Of a stretch of DNA of 59,264 nt, positions 18,418-26,991 are shown one piece after another. The DNA lies in NCBI GenBank assembly GCA_029945665.1, contig JAQSCZ010000111.1, positions 1 to 59,264 of the forward strand, given 5' to 3'. The position numbers and the translations under genes were made by a program. The DNA comes from a bacterium. Lineage in GTDB: Bacteria > Bacteroidota > Bacteroidia > NS11-12g > UBA955. The notes below the pieces were generated by a model. That model saw nothing but the letters and a program-made list of their open reading frames with translations. It did no database searches and had not been told where the DNA came from. Within the stretch, counting starts at the first letter, position 1; each line of letters begins with the position of its first letter.

Positions 18418-18484
18418 GGATGCATTTTTTTTATTTGCTACTGTGTAAGCCCCAGCAACCGTTAACCTACCATTCAAAATTCAA

Positions 18485-19090
18485 TTACACCTCGTAAGGA
18501 ATTCGGTTGGTAATGGAGCGACCTAAGGTAATCTCATCGGCATACTCCAACTCACCGCCCACAGCTATACCTTTGCTAATGGTGGTAATTTTAAAATTGA
18601 AGCCTTGCAATTTGCGGGCAATGTAAAACGAGGTGGTATCGCCTTCGATGTTCGCATTTAGGGCAATGATGATTTCCCCACTGCCTTGTTCGGCTACCCT
18701 TTTTACCAGTTGCTCAATATTCAAAGCATCCGGACCAATACCATCAATGGGCGAAATAAGGCCGCCCAAAACATGGTATAAACCATTGAACTGAGCGGTG
18801 CTTTCTATGGCCATTACATCTTGCATATCTTCTACCACACAAATGAGCTGATGATTGCGGTTATGGGCACTGCAAATATTGCATACTTCGGTATCGCTAA
18901 TATTGCAACAGATGTTGCACTGCTGCAATTCGGTTTTTAATTTATTAATGGCGATGGCTAGAATTTCTGCTTCGGCTTTTGGTCGTTTTAACAAATGCAT
19001 AACCATGCGCAAGGCACTGCGTTTGCCAACGCCCGGAAAACCCGATAGAGCTTCTACTGCATTTTCGACTGTCTTGGAAGAGAAATTCAC
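18485..19090 (-). CDS. recR: Recombination mediator protein RecR
   Basis: 201 residues, normal RecR length. An N-terminal helix-hairpin-helix ('LSGFPGVGKRSALRMVMHLL'), a C4 zinc finger (CNICCNISDTEVCNIC) and a Toprim domain ('LICVVEDMQDVMAIE', 'IIALNANIEGDTTSFYIA') appear in order. RecR works with RecO/RecF to load RecA at gaps. The start is GTG at 19090, giving MNFSSK as in relatives; the TAAATTTG box ends only 4 nt before it, so the mRNA may be leaderless. RecO/RecF are not nearby. Confidence 0.95.
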   Translation of the reverse strand: MNFSSKTVENAVEALSGFPGVGKRSALRMVMHLLKRPKAEAEILAIAINKLKTELQQCNICCNISDTEVCNICSAHNRNHQLICVVEDMQDVMAIESTAQFNGLYHVLGGLISPIDGIGPDALNIEQLVKRVAEQGSGEIIIALNANIEGDTTSFYIARKLQGFNFKITTISKGIAVGGELEYADEITLGRSITNRIPYEV

Positions 19091-19094
19091 GGTG

Positions 19095-19102
19095 CAAATT
19101 TA
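19095..19102 (-). promoter_or_regulatory. -7 box immediately before the recR GTG
   Basis: Minus-strand TAAATTTG, then CACC, then the GTG start. Predicted transcription start falls at or inside the start codon. Confidence 0.5.
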
Positions 19103-19179
19103 AGGGGAAAAAGAACAAGATAATTTAGATAATGAATAATGTTAGAGTTCTTATTTATGAATCAGCTAATAAATTTTAG

Positions 19180-21774
19180 CTATCTCATTAAGGTGACACT
19201 TCCTGTTTTCAGTTGCAATTTATTCGTGGTTGGATTAATGTATTTTATCATCCATACATATACGCCATTTTGCAACACATTCCCCTTGGAGTCACAACCA
19301 TTCCATGTAGGTAGATAGGTAGTGGTTTTGTAAATTACCCCTCCCCATCTGTCATAAATCTCTAAACTTATTTCGTTAAGATTGCACTCTGTTACAGGTA
19401 AAAATACATCATTAATAAAATTCTTATCTGGACTGAATGCATCTGGCACAAAGACAATACAATCGCAGTCCTTAATGCTAACACTAATATCACGTTTTAA
19501 ATATAAACCATCTTTGTAGTAAATGTAATTTATATTATAAGGTTTGATATCCAAATATAAATTTGAAAAATAATGAGATTTTTTAAATGAATTTACCCGA
19601 CCATCTCCAAAGTTAAATTGAAAGGAATCTACTTCATCTGATTCTAATTGAAATGTTGTACTATCATTTACACAAAAGCCATTGATTGAAAGGTCACAAT
19701 TTAAATTAATTATTTTTATGGTATCTGAATTAAGGCAATTTTTATTCTTAACCCTCACCCAATAATATCCTGATTTAGATACTTGCAAATTACTTTGAGT
19801 ACTTCCAGTAATCCACTTAATAGAATCATAACTATTGTTTGAAACTGAAAGGTCAAAATTTTCATTACTACAAATGATGGTGTCATTGCCCAATTGTGGT
19901 TTTTCCACTTGAATAATATTGGCAGTAAAGGGTAGTTCAATTCTCGCATTTTTGTATACTATATGAACAGTTCCATTGTGATTTTTTGGCGATGCATACT
20001 TATGTTTGATAGATATATTCTCTGATGTATCCATAAAATTGTCACCCCATTTTACAATTTTCTGATGGTCATTTGTATCATTAAAATTTAGACTTGTGCT
20101 ATCACCAAAACATATCCCATTTATTTTTAAATCGCAGTTTATTTTATATATTTTGATTGTATCTGCCTCCTTACAATAGTCATTCTGAACAGATACAAAG
20201 TAGGTCCCAGTATCTCTTATGGTAAGGGTATTATTATTGCTACTATCCTGCCATAGAATACTAGTCCATGAAGGATTATTTATAGTTAAGGTTAAATTAC
20301 TTTGATTACATATTATTGTATCATTGCCAAGCCTTGGTTTATCAATTCCTCTTATATGAACTTTGCCTTCTAATGTATCAAAACCCTCACTATTTTTAAC
20401 TATAGCCAGTACTTTATAAGTTCCTGTATCTTTAAAAAAATGTTTAATAGAATTATTGGTAGAGATTCCCGTATCCCCATCACTAAATTGCCACCTAAAT
20501 GGCCCATAATAGGAATTGTGTGCTATAAATTCAATTGAATCAAGATTGCATTTTCCATTTATCTCCATTTTTTTAGTTATGGGCATTGCTAAAATTTTGG
20601 GGAATAAAGAAGCGATTGAATAAGGTTTAGTTCCAAAAGTAGCAGCAATATTGATGTAATCTTTCTCATATTTTATGTTATTGACAGGACTATTTGGAAA
20701 ATGAATAACCCCAATATAAGTATGGGATGTGAATTCTTGTTGAGAGGAGCAATATATTTTACCGTCAGGCCCCAAAAGCAAATCCTGAATATCTTCATTG
20801 GCTATAACTTGACAGTCTGAGATCTCTGTTACTTGTTTCAATTTCTTAAGATCACATTGATAAAAAATGAAATTCTTAGTTTTATTAACAGTAGATGTAT
20901 CACTTGAAAAATAAATAAACTGGCTATTTGGCGAAAACTCAAAACCACTTCTATTTAATGTGTTTATATACTTGTCTTCGTTTATTTGACCATTTGAATC
21001 ATTGAATCTGAATACATGTAATTTTTGATTAGCCTTGCCATATTTGCCTTCTACTGGCTCGCTAATTGCAAAATATTTACCATCCAAAGAAAATTTAGGC
21101 ATCGACCTAGTGTTACTTACAACATTAGATTCGCTTACAAAACTTCTGCTCACCATTTCTACTGATAAGCCTTTATCTGATAAGAGAAAGGTTTGCAAAG
21201 TATTTTCTAGTCGGTTACTCAATAATATCCAAATATCCTTTTTATTGGCATGATAGACAGCAGTTACATCTCCTATTAATAATTGCTTATCGTAAATTTT
21301 TACATTCTTTTTTAAAACCATACCATTACCGCTATTGCCATTCATATCAACAATGGAATAGGAAAATCCAGGTTCAGAATCAATAACTTTTTCGTTGTTA
21401 ATATAATGACCCCTTATTCGAAAAACATAATATAAATTGTTGGATAATGGCTTCTTAATTATTAGTGTGGTAAAAGGGGCTTGAACTGGATTGTAAATTG
21501 AATTGATAGTCCAGTTGATGAGCCGTTTGCCCTTTCCATTCATCAAAGAATCACCCGTTGAATAAAGTAAAAGCTTTCCCTGTGAATCAGAGATACCAGA
21601 ACGCCTCGAATAATAAAAAAACCAACTGAGCTTATTATCAAAAAGTCGAGGTTTAATAGAATCAAAATTTATCCCTAAATCTTGACCACCTATCCAATTA
21701 TAATTTTCTTTTTGCGCAAAAGCATAAAAATTAATGAATAATAAAACTGATACTATGTTGACTTTTAAATTCAA
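19180..21774 (-). CDS. Large T9SS type B (gliding-motility-associated tail) protein with PKD-like domains
   Basis: 864 residues. The start TTG at 21774 gives a signal peptide (MNLKVNIVSVLLFINFYAFAQ, split: residues 1-21). Residues ~30-390 contain beta-propeller-like repeats ('YFAISEPVEGKYGKANQKLH', 'FEFSPNSQFIYFSSDTS'). A PKD domain ('FRWQFSDGDTGISTNNSIKH') follows. Two related Ig-like modules start 'KPRLGNDTIIC' and 'KPQLGNDTIIC' and each end '...DTIKI..NCDL.I'. The C-terminus is a type B T9SS domain ('VFVPDAFSPDKNFINDVFLP', 'LEIYDRWGGVIYKT'). Expected to be secreted and attached to the surface; binding partner unknown. Promoter box at 21783-21790. Confidence 0.82.
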   Translation of the reverse strand: MNLKVNIVSVLLFINFYAFAQKENYNWIGGQDLGINFDSIKPRLFDNKLSWFFYYSRRSGISDSQGKLLLYSTGDSLMNGKGKRLINWTINSIYNPVQAPFTTLIIKKPLSNNLYYVFRIRGHYINNEKVIDSEPGFSYSIVDMNGNSGNGMVLKKNVKIYDKQLLIGDVTAVYHANKKDIWILLSNRLENTLQTFLLSDKGLSVEMVSRSFVSESNVVSNTRSMPKFSLDGKYFAISEPVEGKYGKANQKLHVFRFNDSNGQINEDKYINTLNRSGFEFSPNSQFIYFSSDTSTVNKTKNFIFYQCDLKKLKQVTEISDCQVIANEDIQDLLLGPDGKIYCSSQQEFTSHTYIGVIHFPNSPVNNIKYEKDYINIAATFGTKPYSIASLFPKILAMPITKKMEINGKCNLDSIEFIAHNSYYGPFRWQFSDGDTGISTNNSIKHFFKDTGTYKVLAIVKNSEGFDTLEGKVHIRGIDKPRLGNDTIICNQSNLTLTINNPSWTSILWQDSSNNNTLTIRDTGTYFVSVQNDYCKEADTIKIYKINCDLKINGICFGDSTSLNFNDTNDHQKIVKWGDNFMDTSENISIKHKYASPKNHNGTVHIVYKNARIELPFTANIIQVEKPQLGNDTIICSNENFDLSVSNNSYDSIKWITGSTQSNLQVSKSGYYWVRVKNKNCLNSDTIKIINLNCDLSINGFCVNDSTTFQLESDEVDSFQFNFGDGRVNSFKKSHYFSNLYLDIKPYNINYIYYKDGLYLKRDISVSIKDCDCIVFVPDAFSPDKNFINDVFLPVTECNLNEISLEIYDRWGGVIYKTTTYLPTWNGCDSKGNVLQNGVYVWMIKYINPTTNKLQLKTGSVTLMR

Positions 21775-21782
21775 TTTACTAT

Positions 21783-21790
21783 CAAAAGTA
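21783..21790 (-). promoter_or_regulatory. -7 promoter box of the T9SS type B gene
   Basis: Minus-strand TACTTTTG, 8 nt before the TTG start at 21774, supporting this start and a very short leader. Confidence 0.45.
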
Positions 21791-21844
21791 AGTAATATAA
21801 TGAAAAAAGCCTACTTAAAATTCAGATAAGTAGGCTAAATAATT

Positions 21845-22348
21845 TTACCGAACAGTTATTTGAATCCAATTTGCATTAATAACTTTTACGTCAACAAATG
21901 AGAATGCACCGAGACAGCCGCTAGTAGGCGTTACAGAGTAAGTTATTGTAAATGGATAATAAGGAGGAGTGGCAGGTGGCGGTGGTGGGGGTGTTATTGA
22001 AGAGAAAGTGAGATTTAAAATGGCGACAGTTGAACCCGCTTCCAAAAGATATATTCCACAAGGGCACTGACAATCCTGACCTGGGCATTTTGCACAAGGA
22101 CCAAAAATACGAAGATGATCCAGCCCATCAACGCCCCATGTTGGAAGGTCTCCACAAGTACTTGGGTTTCCACAATAACGCCAAAACCATGTAGCATTTG
22201 CACAACTTTTTCCGCCCGCCAAAAAATCTACTCGCATACATGGAGGGCAATCCGCGGAATCACAAAACGTTGGTTGGGCTTCCGATGTATTAGTGAAACA
22301 GAAAACCACTAAAGAAATTAGAAAGAGTTTTTTAAATAATTTTTTCAT
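21845..22348 (-). CDS. Small secreted Cys-rich protein of unknown family
   Basis: 167 residues. A strong signal peptide (MKKLFKKLFLISLVVFCF..., ending near 'SEAQ') precedes a mature part with 12 cysteines, including 'CDSADCPPC' and 'CAKCPGQDCQCPC', then a proline run ('PPPPPPATPPYYPF') and a beta-rich end. I do not recognise the family. It has no obvious T9SS tail. Disulphide-rich extracellular folding is likely. Upstream (22539-22784) lies a nearly identical copy of the leader of the beta-helix T9SS gene at 28983, so it may be transcribed from that duplicated promoter. Confidence 0.6.
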   Translation of the reverse strand: MKKLFKKLFLISLVVFCFTNTSEAQPTFCDSADCPPCMRVDFLAGGKSCANATWFWRYCGNPSTCGDLPTWGVDGLDHLRIFGPCAKCPGQDCQCPCGIYLLEAGSTVAILNLTFSSITPPPPPPATPPYYPFTITYSVTPTSGCLGAFSFVDVKVINANWIQITVR

Positions 22349-22538
22349 TTTTGTTATTTTTTATTGAATTGAGTTTAATTTTTGTGCTTTATAGTTATGG
22401 TTTAATCGATAGTTATTATTAGTTTATTTTTTTATTTACTTCCTCCTTTCTGTTTTAAAAAATTATATTTCTATGAAAGACTAATTGCATCACTTTCAAA
22501 TAAAAACAAGGCATGATCACAACAGAGTATCAAATCCA

Positions 22539-22625
22539 TTAAACCCAAATAAAATCCACGAAATAATTTGTTGATTTCTGATTGCTAATTGCATACATAG
22601 CGCAATCTTGTAATTGTTTGTTCAT
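22539..22625 (-). pseudogene. 28-codon remnant of the 5' end of the beta-helix T9SS gene
   Basis: The minus-strand ATG at 22625 opens a frame (MNKQLQDCAMYAISNQKSTN...) that matches the first 25 residues of the gene starting at 28983 apart from a few substitutions, then runs into unrelated sequence and a stop at 22539. It is carried by the 233-bp repeat 22552-22784. Probably a truncated duplicate; too short to be a functional secreted protein, since it ends before the signal-peptide core. Confidence 0.75.
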
Positions 22626-22784
22626 ATTTATATTTATTTAAAAAGTGACTTTCTAAACGATATTAATAAAACAACTAGCTGTAATCTTGTTGTATAAATA
22701 AAGTAAAATTTAAAATTGCTTTTGCCTGTTTATAAAGCAATTAAAATCTTAATGCAAATATGAAAAAAAAATGATTAATCCTAA
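22552..22784. repeat. 233-bp direct repeat (gene leader), left copy
   Basis: Nearly identical to 28910-29145, with about five substitutions and two small indels seen by eye. It holds the leader and first ~25 codons of the beta-helix gene, including an AATTGCTTT/AAAGCAATT hairpin at 22714-22742. The rest of the gene-free stretch 22349-22863 is AT-rich sequence in which I see nothing else. Confidence 0.88.
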
Positions 22785-22863
22785 TGCAAAATTGCAAAGC
22801 ATTAATATTCAGTATATTTAATTTTTAAGGGATAGAATAATAAATGATTTACAAACAATTTAA

Positions 22864-23460
22864 TTACGATCTTGCAAATTCTAAAAGTAAATGATAATTA
22901 TGCTTATCGGCTGCCTTTACCGCTTTGAGATATTTCTTCCTTACATCCGTTTGATTAGAAAGATTGGCGGCTCCCCAACTAAATACATTTTGTTTGTATC
23001 CCTTTTCAATAATAATATCCGCCAATAAGCGGCTATGCCTGCCATTGCCATTAGAAAAGCAATGTATACTTACAATTCTGTGTTTCAAGCGCACTGCAAT
23101 TTCATCCATACCATAGGTTTCATTCGCTATCCAATAAAGTGCATCATCCAATAATGTTTTTAATAACACAGGAATTTGCCAATGATTTGCACCAAGATTT
23201 TTATTGGATTTTCGGTACTCCCCTGCCCAAGCCCACACATTTCCAAACATTCTTTTATGAACTTCACATACAAAAGATTCAGTGAAAATATCTTTCATTT
23301 TAAAATTTTTAGTCATTACCCAATACATAGCATCTTCTATGTTCTGCTGTTCAAATTCATTCAGCTCGCCATGTGTTGTTATGCCTTGAATTAGCAAACC
23401 ATCTTTTTCTTCATCATCTAATGGTGTTTGACCTTCGGAAAAATCAAAATCTAATCCCAT
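22864..23460 (-). CDS. Fic-domain protein, mobile mystery protein B family
   Basis: 198 residues. The order 'TPLDDEEKDGLLIQGITTHG', 'ELNEFEQQNIEDAMYWV', 'VHKRMFGNVWAWAGEYRKS', 'KNLGANHWQIPVLL' and the C-terminal 'LLLEFARS' matches mobile mystery protein B, a Fic/DOC-type protein. The Fic core reads HCFSNGNGRHSR, with Cys in place of the usual Pro of HPFxxGNGR; the catalytic His and the GNGR anion loop remain. Fic proteins usually transfer AMP or another nucleotide moiety to target proteins. It overlaps the upstream HTH partner by 10 bp, as in toxin-antitoxin pairs. Confidence 0.88.
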   Translation of the reverse strand: MGLDFDFSEGQTPLDDEEKDGLLIQGITTHGELNEFEQQNIEDAMYWVMTKNFKMKDIFTESFVCEVHKRMFGNVWAWAGEYRKSNKNLGANHWQIPVLLKTLLDDALYWIANETYGMDEIAVRLKHRIVSIHCFSNGNGRHSRLLADIIIEKGYKQNVFSWGAANLSNQTDVRKKYLKAVKAADKHNYHLLLEFARS

Positions 23461-23909
23461 AAAACCTTAGGCATTTCATTGATAATTTTATTTGCTCTTT
23501 CCTGGATGGCTTTTTTAATGCGCTTCTCAGAATTTGCCTGATTTTCCAATTTCATAGTGGCTGCCGCTCGCATTACTATTTTTGTAGCCAATGCCGTTGC
23601 TCTTTTTTTTACCAAAGCATCTAAAGTGCCGTCATTGGGAACAAACCCATACACCAATTGCATATCCATAGCTTTAGCAATTTCTTTTAAAGATTTAATG
23701 GTGATAGCACCTTCCTTCTCTCTATTTTCCATATCCAATATACCTTGCTTGGAGACCAATAATTTATTACCCAGTTGTTGCATTGTCATGCCCAAAGTAG
23801 CGCGAATGGTTTTTATCCAACCATTTGTTGGAATAATAACATGTTTAAGATTTTCAAAACCAGAAATTTTATTGTTAAGTTGCTGAAATTGAAGTGTTTT
23901 ATTTTCCAT
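23451..23909 (-). CDS. HTH protein, mobile mystery protein A family
   Basis: 152 residues. An XRE-type helix-turn-helix sits in 'GWIKTIRATLGMTMQQLGNK' through 'LLVSKQGILDMENRE', followed by 'ITIKSLKEIAKAMDMQLVYG', which identifies mobile mystery protein A, the constant partner of the Fic protein downstream. The two probably form a toxin-antitoxin-like unit in which this protein represses the operon and may restrain the Fic enzyme. Upstream DNA contains a promoter box, a 16-bp palindrome and two 18-bp direct repeats, consistent with autoregulation. Confidence 0.88.
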   Translation of the reverse strand: MENKTLQFQQLNNKISGFENLKHVIIPTNGWIKTIRATLGMTMQQLGNKLLVSKQGILDMENREKEGAITIKSLKEIAKAMDMQLVYGFVPNDGTLDALVKKRATALATKIVMRAAATMKLENQANSEKRIKKAIQERANKIINEMPKVLWD

Positions 23910-23919
23910 AAAGTAAATC

Positions 23920-23935
23920 TATTAGTTAACTAATA
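23920..23935. promoter_or_regulatory. 16-bp palindrome, candidate operator of the mobile mystery A/B operon
   Basis: TATTAGTTAACTAATA is a perfect palindrome lying between the -7 box (23941-23948) and the ATG (23909), overlapping the expected transcription start. Likely binding site for the HTH protein encoded downstream. Confidence 0.55.
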
Positions 23936-23940
23936 AAATA

Positions 23941-23948
23941 CAAACGTA
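23941..23948 (-). promoter_or_regulatory. -7 promoter box of the mobile mystery A/B operon
   Basis: Minus-strand TACGTTTG fits TAnnTTTG, 31 nt before the ATG at 23909. Confidence 0.45.
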
Positions 23949-23999
23949 AAGCTTTTACTTGACATAATCAAATTATAAAAAAAGCTATTACTTGACATA
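23949..23999. promoter_or_regulatory. Two direct repeats upstream of the mobile mystery operon promoter
   Basis: AAGCTTTTACTTGACATA at 23949-23966 and AAGCTATTACTTGACATA at 23982-23999 differ at one base and are 33 bp apart, about three helical turns, directly behind the -7 box. The spacing suggests a protein-binding site on one DNA face. Confidence 0.5.
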
Positions 24000-24050
24000 T
24001 TTTGATATAAAAACTACTAATACAAATAAATATATTTCTAAATTTTGCAG

Positions 24051-24148
24051 TTACCCAAATGCTAAATAATAACAAAAAGTAGTAAACGGTAAGGCTATCA
24101 GCAAAGCATCAAACCGATCTAACACTCCGCCATGAACGGGTAAAATAG
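24051..24148 (-). pseudogene. Divergent 3'-end fragment of a cdsA gene
   Basis: On the minus strand this encodes 'TILPVHGGVLDRFDAL' followed by 'LIALPFTTFCYYLAFG' and a TAA at 24051. That is the C-terminus of CdsA; the intact gene at 29310 has 'TILPGHGGVLDRFDAL' and 'IIALPFTTMVYYLML'. The differences include Gly to Val next to the conserved HGG. Homology stops near 24148, just beyond the end of the T9SS gene at 24162. It is a leftover of a second, diverged cdsA 3' end. Confidence 0.85.
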
Positions 24149-24161
24149 TTTTAAAACCAAC

Positions 24162-26987
24162 CTACTTTAGTAGATTAACAGTAACTCTTTGATTTAATTT
24201 GATACCCGCATTGGTGGTATATTGTACCATAATTAAATAAACACCCTCTATTGCTTTACTACCATCCCAAGCTTGTTTATCCGCCCCGCTAAACACCAAT
24301 TGCCCCCAACGATTATAGACAGTTAAGCTGTAATTTTTTAAGCCAAAACCTGTGATATCATAAACATCATTGATACCATCATCATTTGGGCTGAAGGCTG
24401 TAGGCACAAACAAAGTGGGGATATAGGGAATACATACCTCATTGCTATGCGTAACTATTTGCGGTTGTGATTTTTCAAAGGCTTCTATTCGATAACATGC
24501 CTGCAATTCGCTTCTATTTAAAAACAATGCATCATTGTAGGGTGCATTGTTAGCTTGAATATTAATAGCACTCCAATTGCCCATGCTTAACTTCTGTATG
24601 CTGTAGGTTATATTGTTACCAAGCCATTGCTGGTATGGCGAAAAATAAATCACAGAGGCTTCGTTATTTCCTATCATTTGGCCTTGTAAAAAAATCGGCT
24701 TACCAACTCTACCTGCACTGCATTGGGTGCCGCAGCTATCAATACCTGCTACAGAGTATATCACATCTTTTGTATAGGGACTTGTTTCGATTAAAAAAGT
24801 ATCGGTAGTTTGCAAATAGAATTTGCCATCTTTGTATATTTGATAGCGAACAGCTGCGGTTTGCTTAGGCCAATATAGGAGTGCGTTTTTTTGTTCAATT
24901 GATGAATTAATAATTGATAAAGTATCTAAAGTTGTTAAGCCTTTTGTAATATTAAAGATGATAGAATCTGTTTGAATAATGCAACCGGTAAAACCCGTCA
25001 ATCTTTGCAAAGCCGTATAAACACCAAGCTTCTCAAACCGATGTGTAAAATTTGGTGTTGTTATATTTATATTTTGCCAACCTATTAAATCCGAAAAGTA
25101 GTAATCCTTTTGTTTAACATTAAGTGTTACAGTATCTGTAAAATTGGCGATGAAAGGCGAACACCCTTGTTTATATTGAACATTAAAACCCGGCTTGGGG
25201 GCATCAACTACCCTTATGTATTGATTCTTCACCAAAGTGCTATCACAATACCCATTGCGGTATAATAAGCTCACTGAATATAGCCCTGGATTTGTGTATA
25301 TATGTGTTGGGTTTATTTCACTACTTGTTGTACCATCTCCAAAACTCCACAGATATTTATTACTAATCGTATCTTTTGATTTACTCAAATTAAAAAACCT
25401 TAATCCAGTATAACGACAAACAATGCTATCTTTTGCATAGAAATTTGCAACTGGTTTGGGTGGAATACGAATCTTAATGGTATCGATGTACCATTCACCA
25501 TAACCACTGCCACGAGGACTATACCCAAATAATTTTACAATATAATCTCCATTTTTTTTATACGTTAATGGCGTAGGTTCCTTCGTATAATAATAAATTT
25601 CTTTGCCTGTTTCATCTTGAATATGCCATGTATAATTTGTAAATCCTATCCAATATTGGCTGTTGTTTTTAATGCTAACTTGAGCTGCACAATCATACTT
25701 AATATTCATTGAAGTTCTTAAAAAATCATATTGGTGTCGGGGACTGGTAAAAGAGTATAAAAATGGAAAACTGGAAATATTTTTTTTAAGAATTAAAGCT
25801 GGAAATACTAAATTGGGGGTTAATATTTTATTTATGATCGTTTGAGTCAAATTAGAATTGCCATATGTATAAAAAAACTCTCCCAAATGGTTTAAATCCG
25901 AGTAATAACCAATGTTTGCAGAATTGAAGCTATCAACTAAACCAAATTTTTTATTGTAAAAATCATTTTGCATTAACTTATAATTTGAAGACCCGGTACC
26001 ATAAACAGATTTCTCCTCATTTAAATAATATAGCATACTGTCATTCGGTGAAAATACTTGGTTTGTTATCGTATTTCCGATATCACTTTTAGAAATTTTG
26101 TAGTGCCATAAATTCTCAGTAATAAGTTGGGGGGGGGCAAACTTCCCAGTCTCTTTATTGAACGCCATAGAATTCAACCCGCAATACTGCATGATAGCTA
26201 AATTTAAATATGAAACGCCTCCGCTATATTCATTTGTAAATGAAATATAATTTCCGTTATTGGAAACGGACATATTAGAATATAGAATTCCAGCACCATA
26301 TCTGTTAAATGTTAGTTTTGGATTGAATAAAAAACTATCTGCGATTACAGCCTTCTGTGGATAATAAAAACTATCCATTAACTGGGGTATACCGCCATTC
26401 AAAAACTTTAAAGCATAAAAGTAATTATTTGTCCTTAATACCATAACAGGTTGACCTGCTCCGTTTCTAAAAGCCACCTTAGCTAATACTGTATCCTTAA
26501 AAGCAATGCTATAATTTTTTCTATTGGCGGGTATAATGTAACCCGTAGCTTCATTTCGGTCCCTTTTAACATAATTAAAATAAATTTTTTTAAAATCTGT
26601 GGTTCGGCTTTTAATATCATAATAATGCCCATAAATAAGATAATTACAGGTATCTATTGTCAATGTATATTTAGAATTCAGGAAGCCCATTTGAGTACAT
26701 TTTAAACTATCCCCATTTGCTATGACCAGGTTTTTACTGTTATAAACTTTATCATCTACACTATATATTGCTAATGAACCATTAAAATCTGCAACTGAAT
26801 GACAATTATCAACTCCAGTTGTAAAATTCGTTTTTACTAAATTACCATCTATGAGAAAATTGCCTGCCTTATTAAAAGTAAAACCAAAGCCTCCGTAATT
26901 CTGTACCCAAAAATTATTGGTTTGCGCAAATACCCCATAGCTATTCGCTATGAGGTATGCTATTAATAATTTTCTTATGAGGTGCAT
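24162..26987 (-). CDS. Large PKD-containing T9SS type B protein
   Basis: 941 residues. Signal peptide 1-21 ('LIAYLIANSYGVFAQ'). The N-terminal ~400 residues are beta-rich with propeller-like character. PKD domains are visible ('KYLWSFGDGTTSSEINPTHI', and a further one beginning 'GFNVQYKQGCSPFIANFTDT'). The end is a gliding-motility-associated type B domain ('FVPTAFSPNDDGINDVYDIT', 'LTVYNRWGQLVF'). Predicted to be exported by T9SS and surface-attached, perhaps as an adhesin. It follows the split beta-helix gene by 4 nt, so both are likely in one operon. Confidence 0.85.
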   Translation of the reverse strand: MHLIRKLLIAYLIANSYGVFAQTNNFWVQNYGGFGFTFNKAGNFLIDGNLVKTNFTTGVDNCHSVADFNGSLAIYSVDDKVYNSKNLVIANGDSLKCTQMGFLNSKYTLTIDTCNYLIYGHYYDIKSRTTDFKKIYFNYVKRDRNEATGYIIPANRKNYSIAFKDTVLAKVAFRNGAGQPVMVLRTNNYFYALKFLNGGIPQLMDSFYYPQKAVIADSFLFNPKLTFNRYGAGILYSNMSVSNNGNYISFTNEYSGGVSYLNLAIMQYCGLNSMAFNKETGKFAPPQLITENLWHYKISKSDIGNTITNQVFSPNDSMLYYLNEEKSVYGTGSSNYKLMQNDFYNKKFGLVDSFNSANIGYYSDLNHLGEFFYTYGNSNLTQTIINKILTPNLVFPALILKKNISSFPFLYSFTSPRHQYDFLRTSMNIKYDCAAQVSIKNNSQYWIGFTNYTWHIQDETGKEIYYYTKEPTPLTYKKNGDYIVKLFGYSPRGSGYGEWYIDTIKIRIPPKPVANFYAKDSIVCRYTGLRFFNLSKSKDTISNKYLWSFGDGTTSSEINPTHIYTNPGLYSVSLLYRNGYCDSTLVKNQYIRVVDAPKPGFNVQYKQGCSPFIANFTDTVTLNVKQKDYYFSDLIGWQNINITTPNFTHRFEKLGVYTALQRLTGFTGCIIQTDSIIFNITKGLTTLDTLSIINSSIEQKNALLYWPKQTAAVRYQIYKDGKFYLQTTDTFLIETSPYTKDVIYSVAGIDSCGTQCSAGRVGKPIFLQGQMIGNNEASVIYFSPYQQWLGNNITYSIQKLSMGNWSAINIQANNAPYNDALFLNRSELQACYRIEAFEKSQPQIVTHSNEVCIPYIPTLFVPTAFSPNDDGINDVYDITGFGLKNYSLTVYNRWGQLVFSGADKQAWDGSKAIEGVYLIMVQYTTNAGIKLNQRVTVNLLK

Positions 26988-26991
26988 TTTT

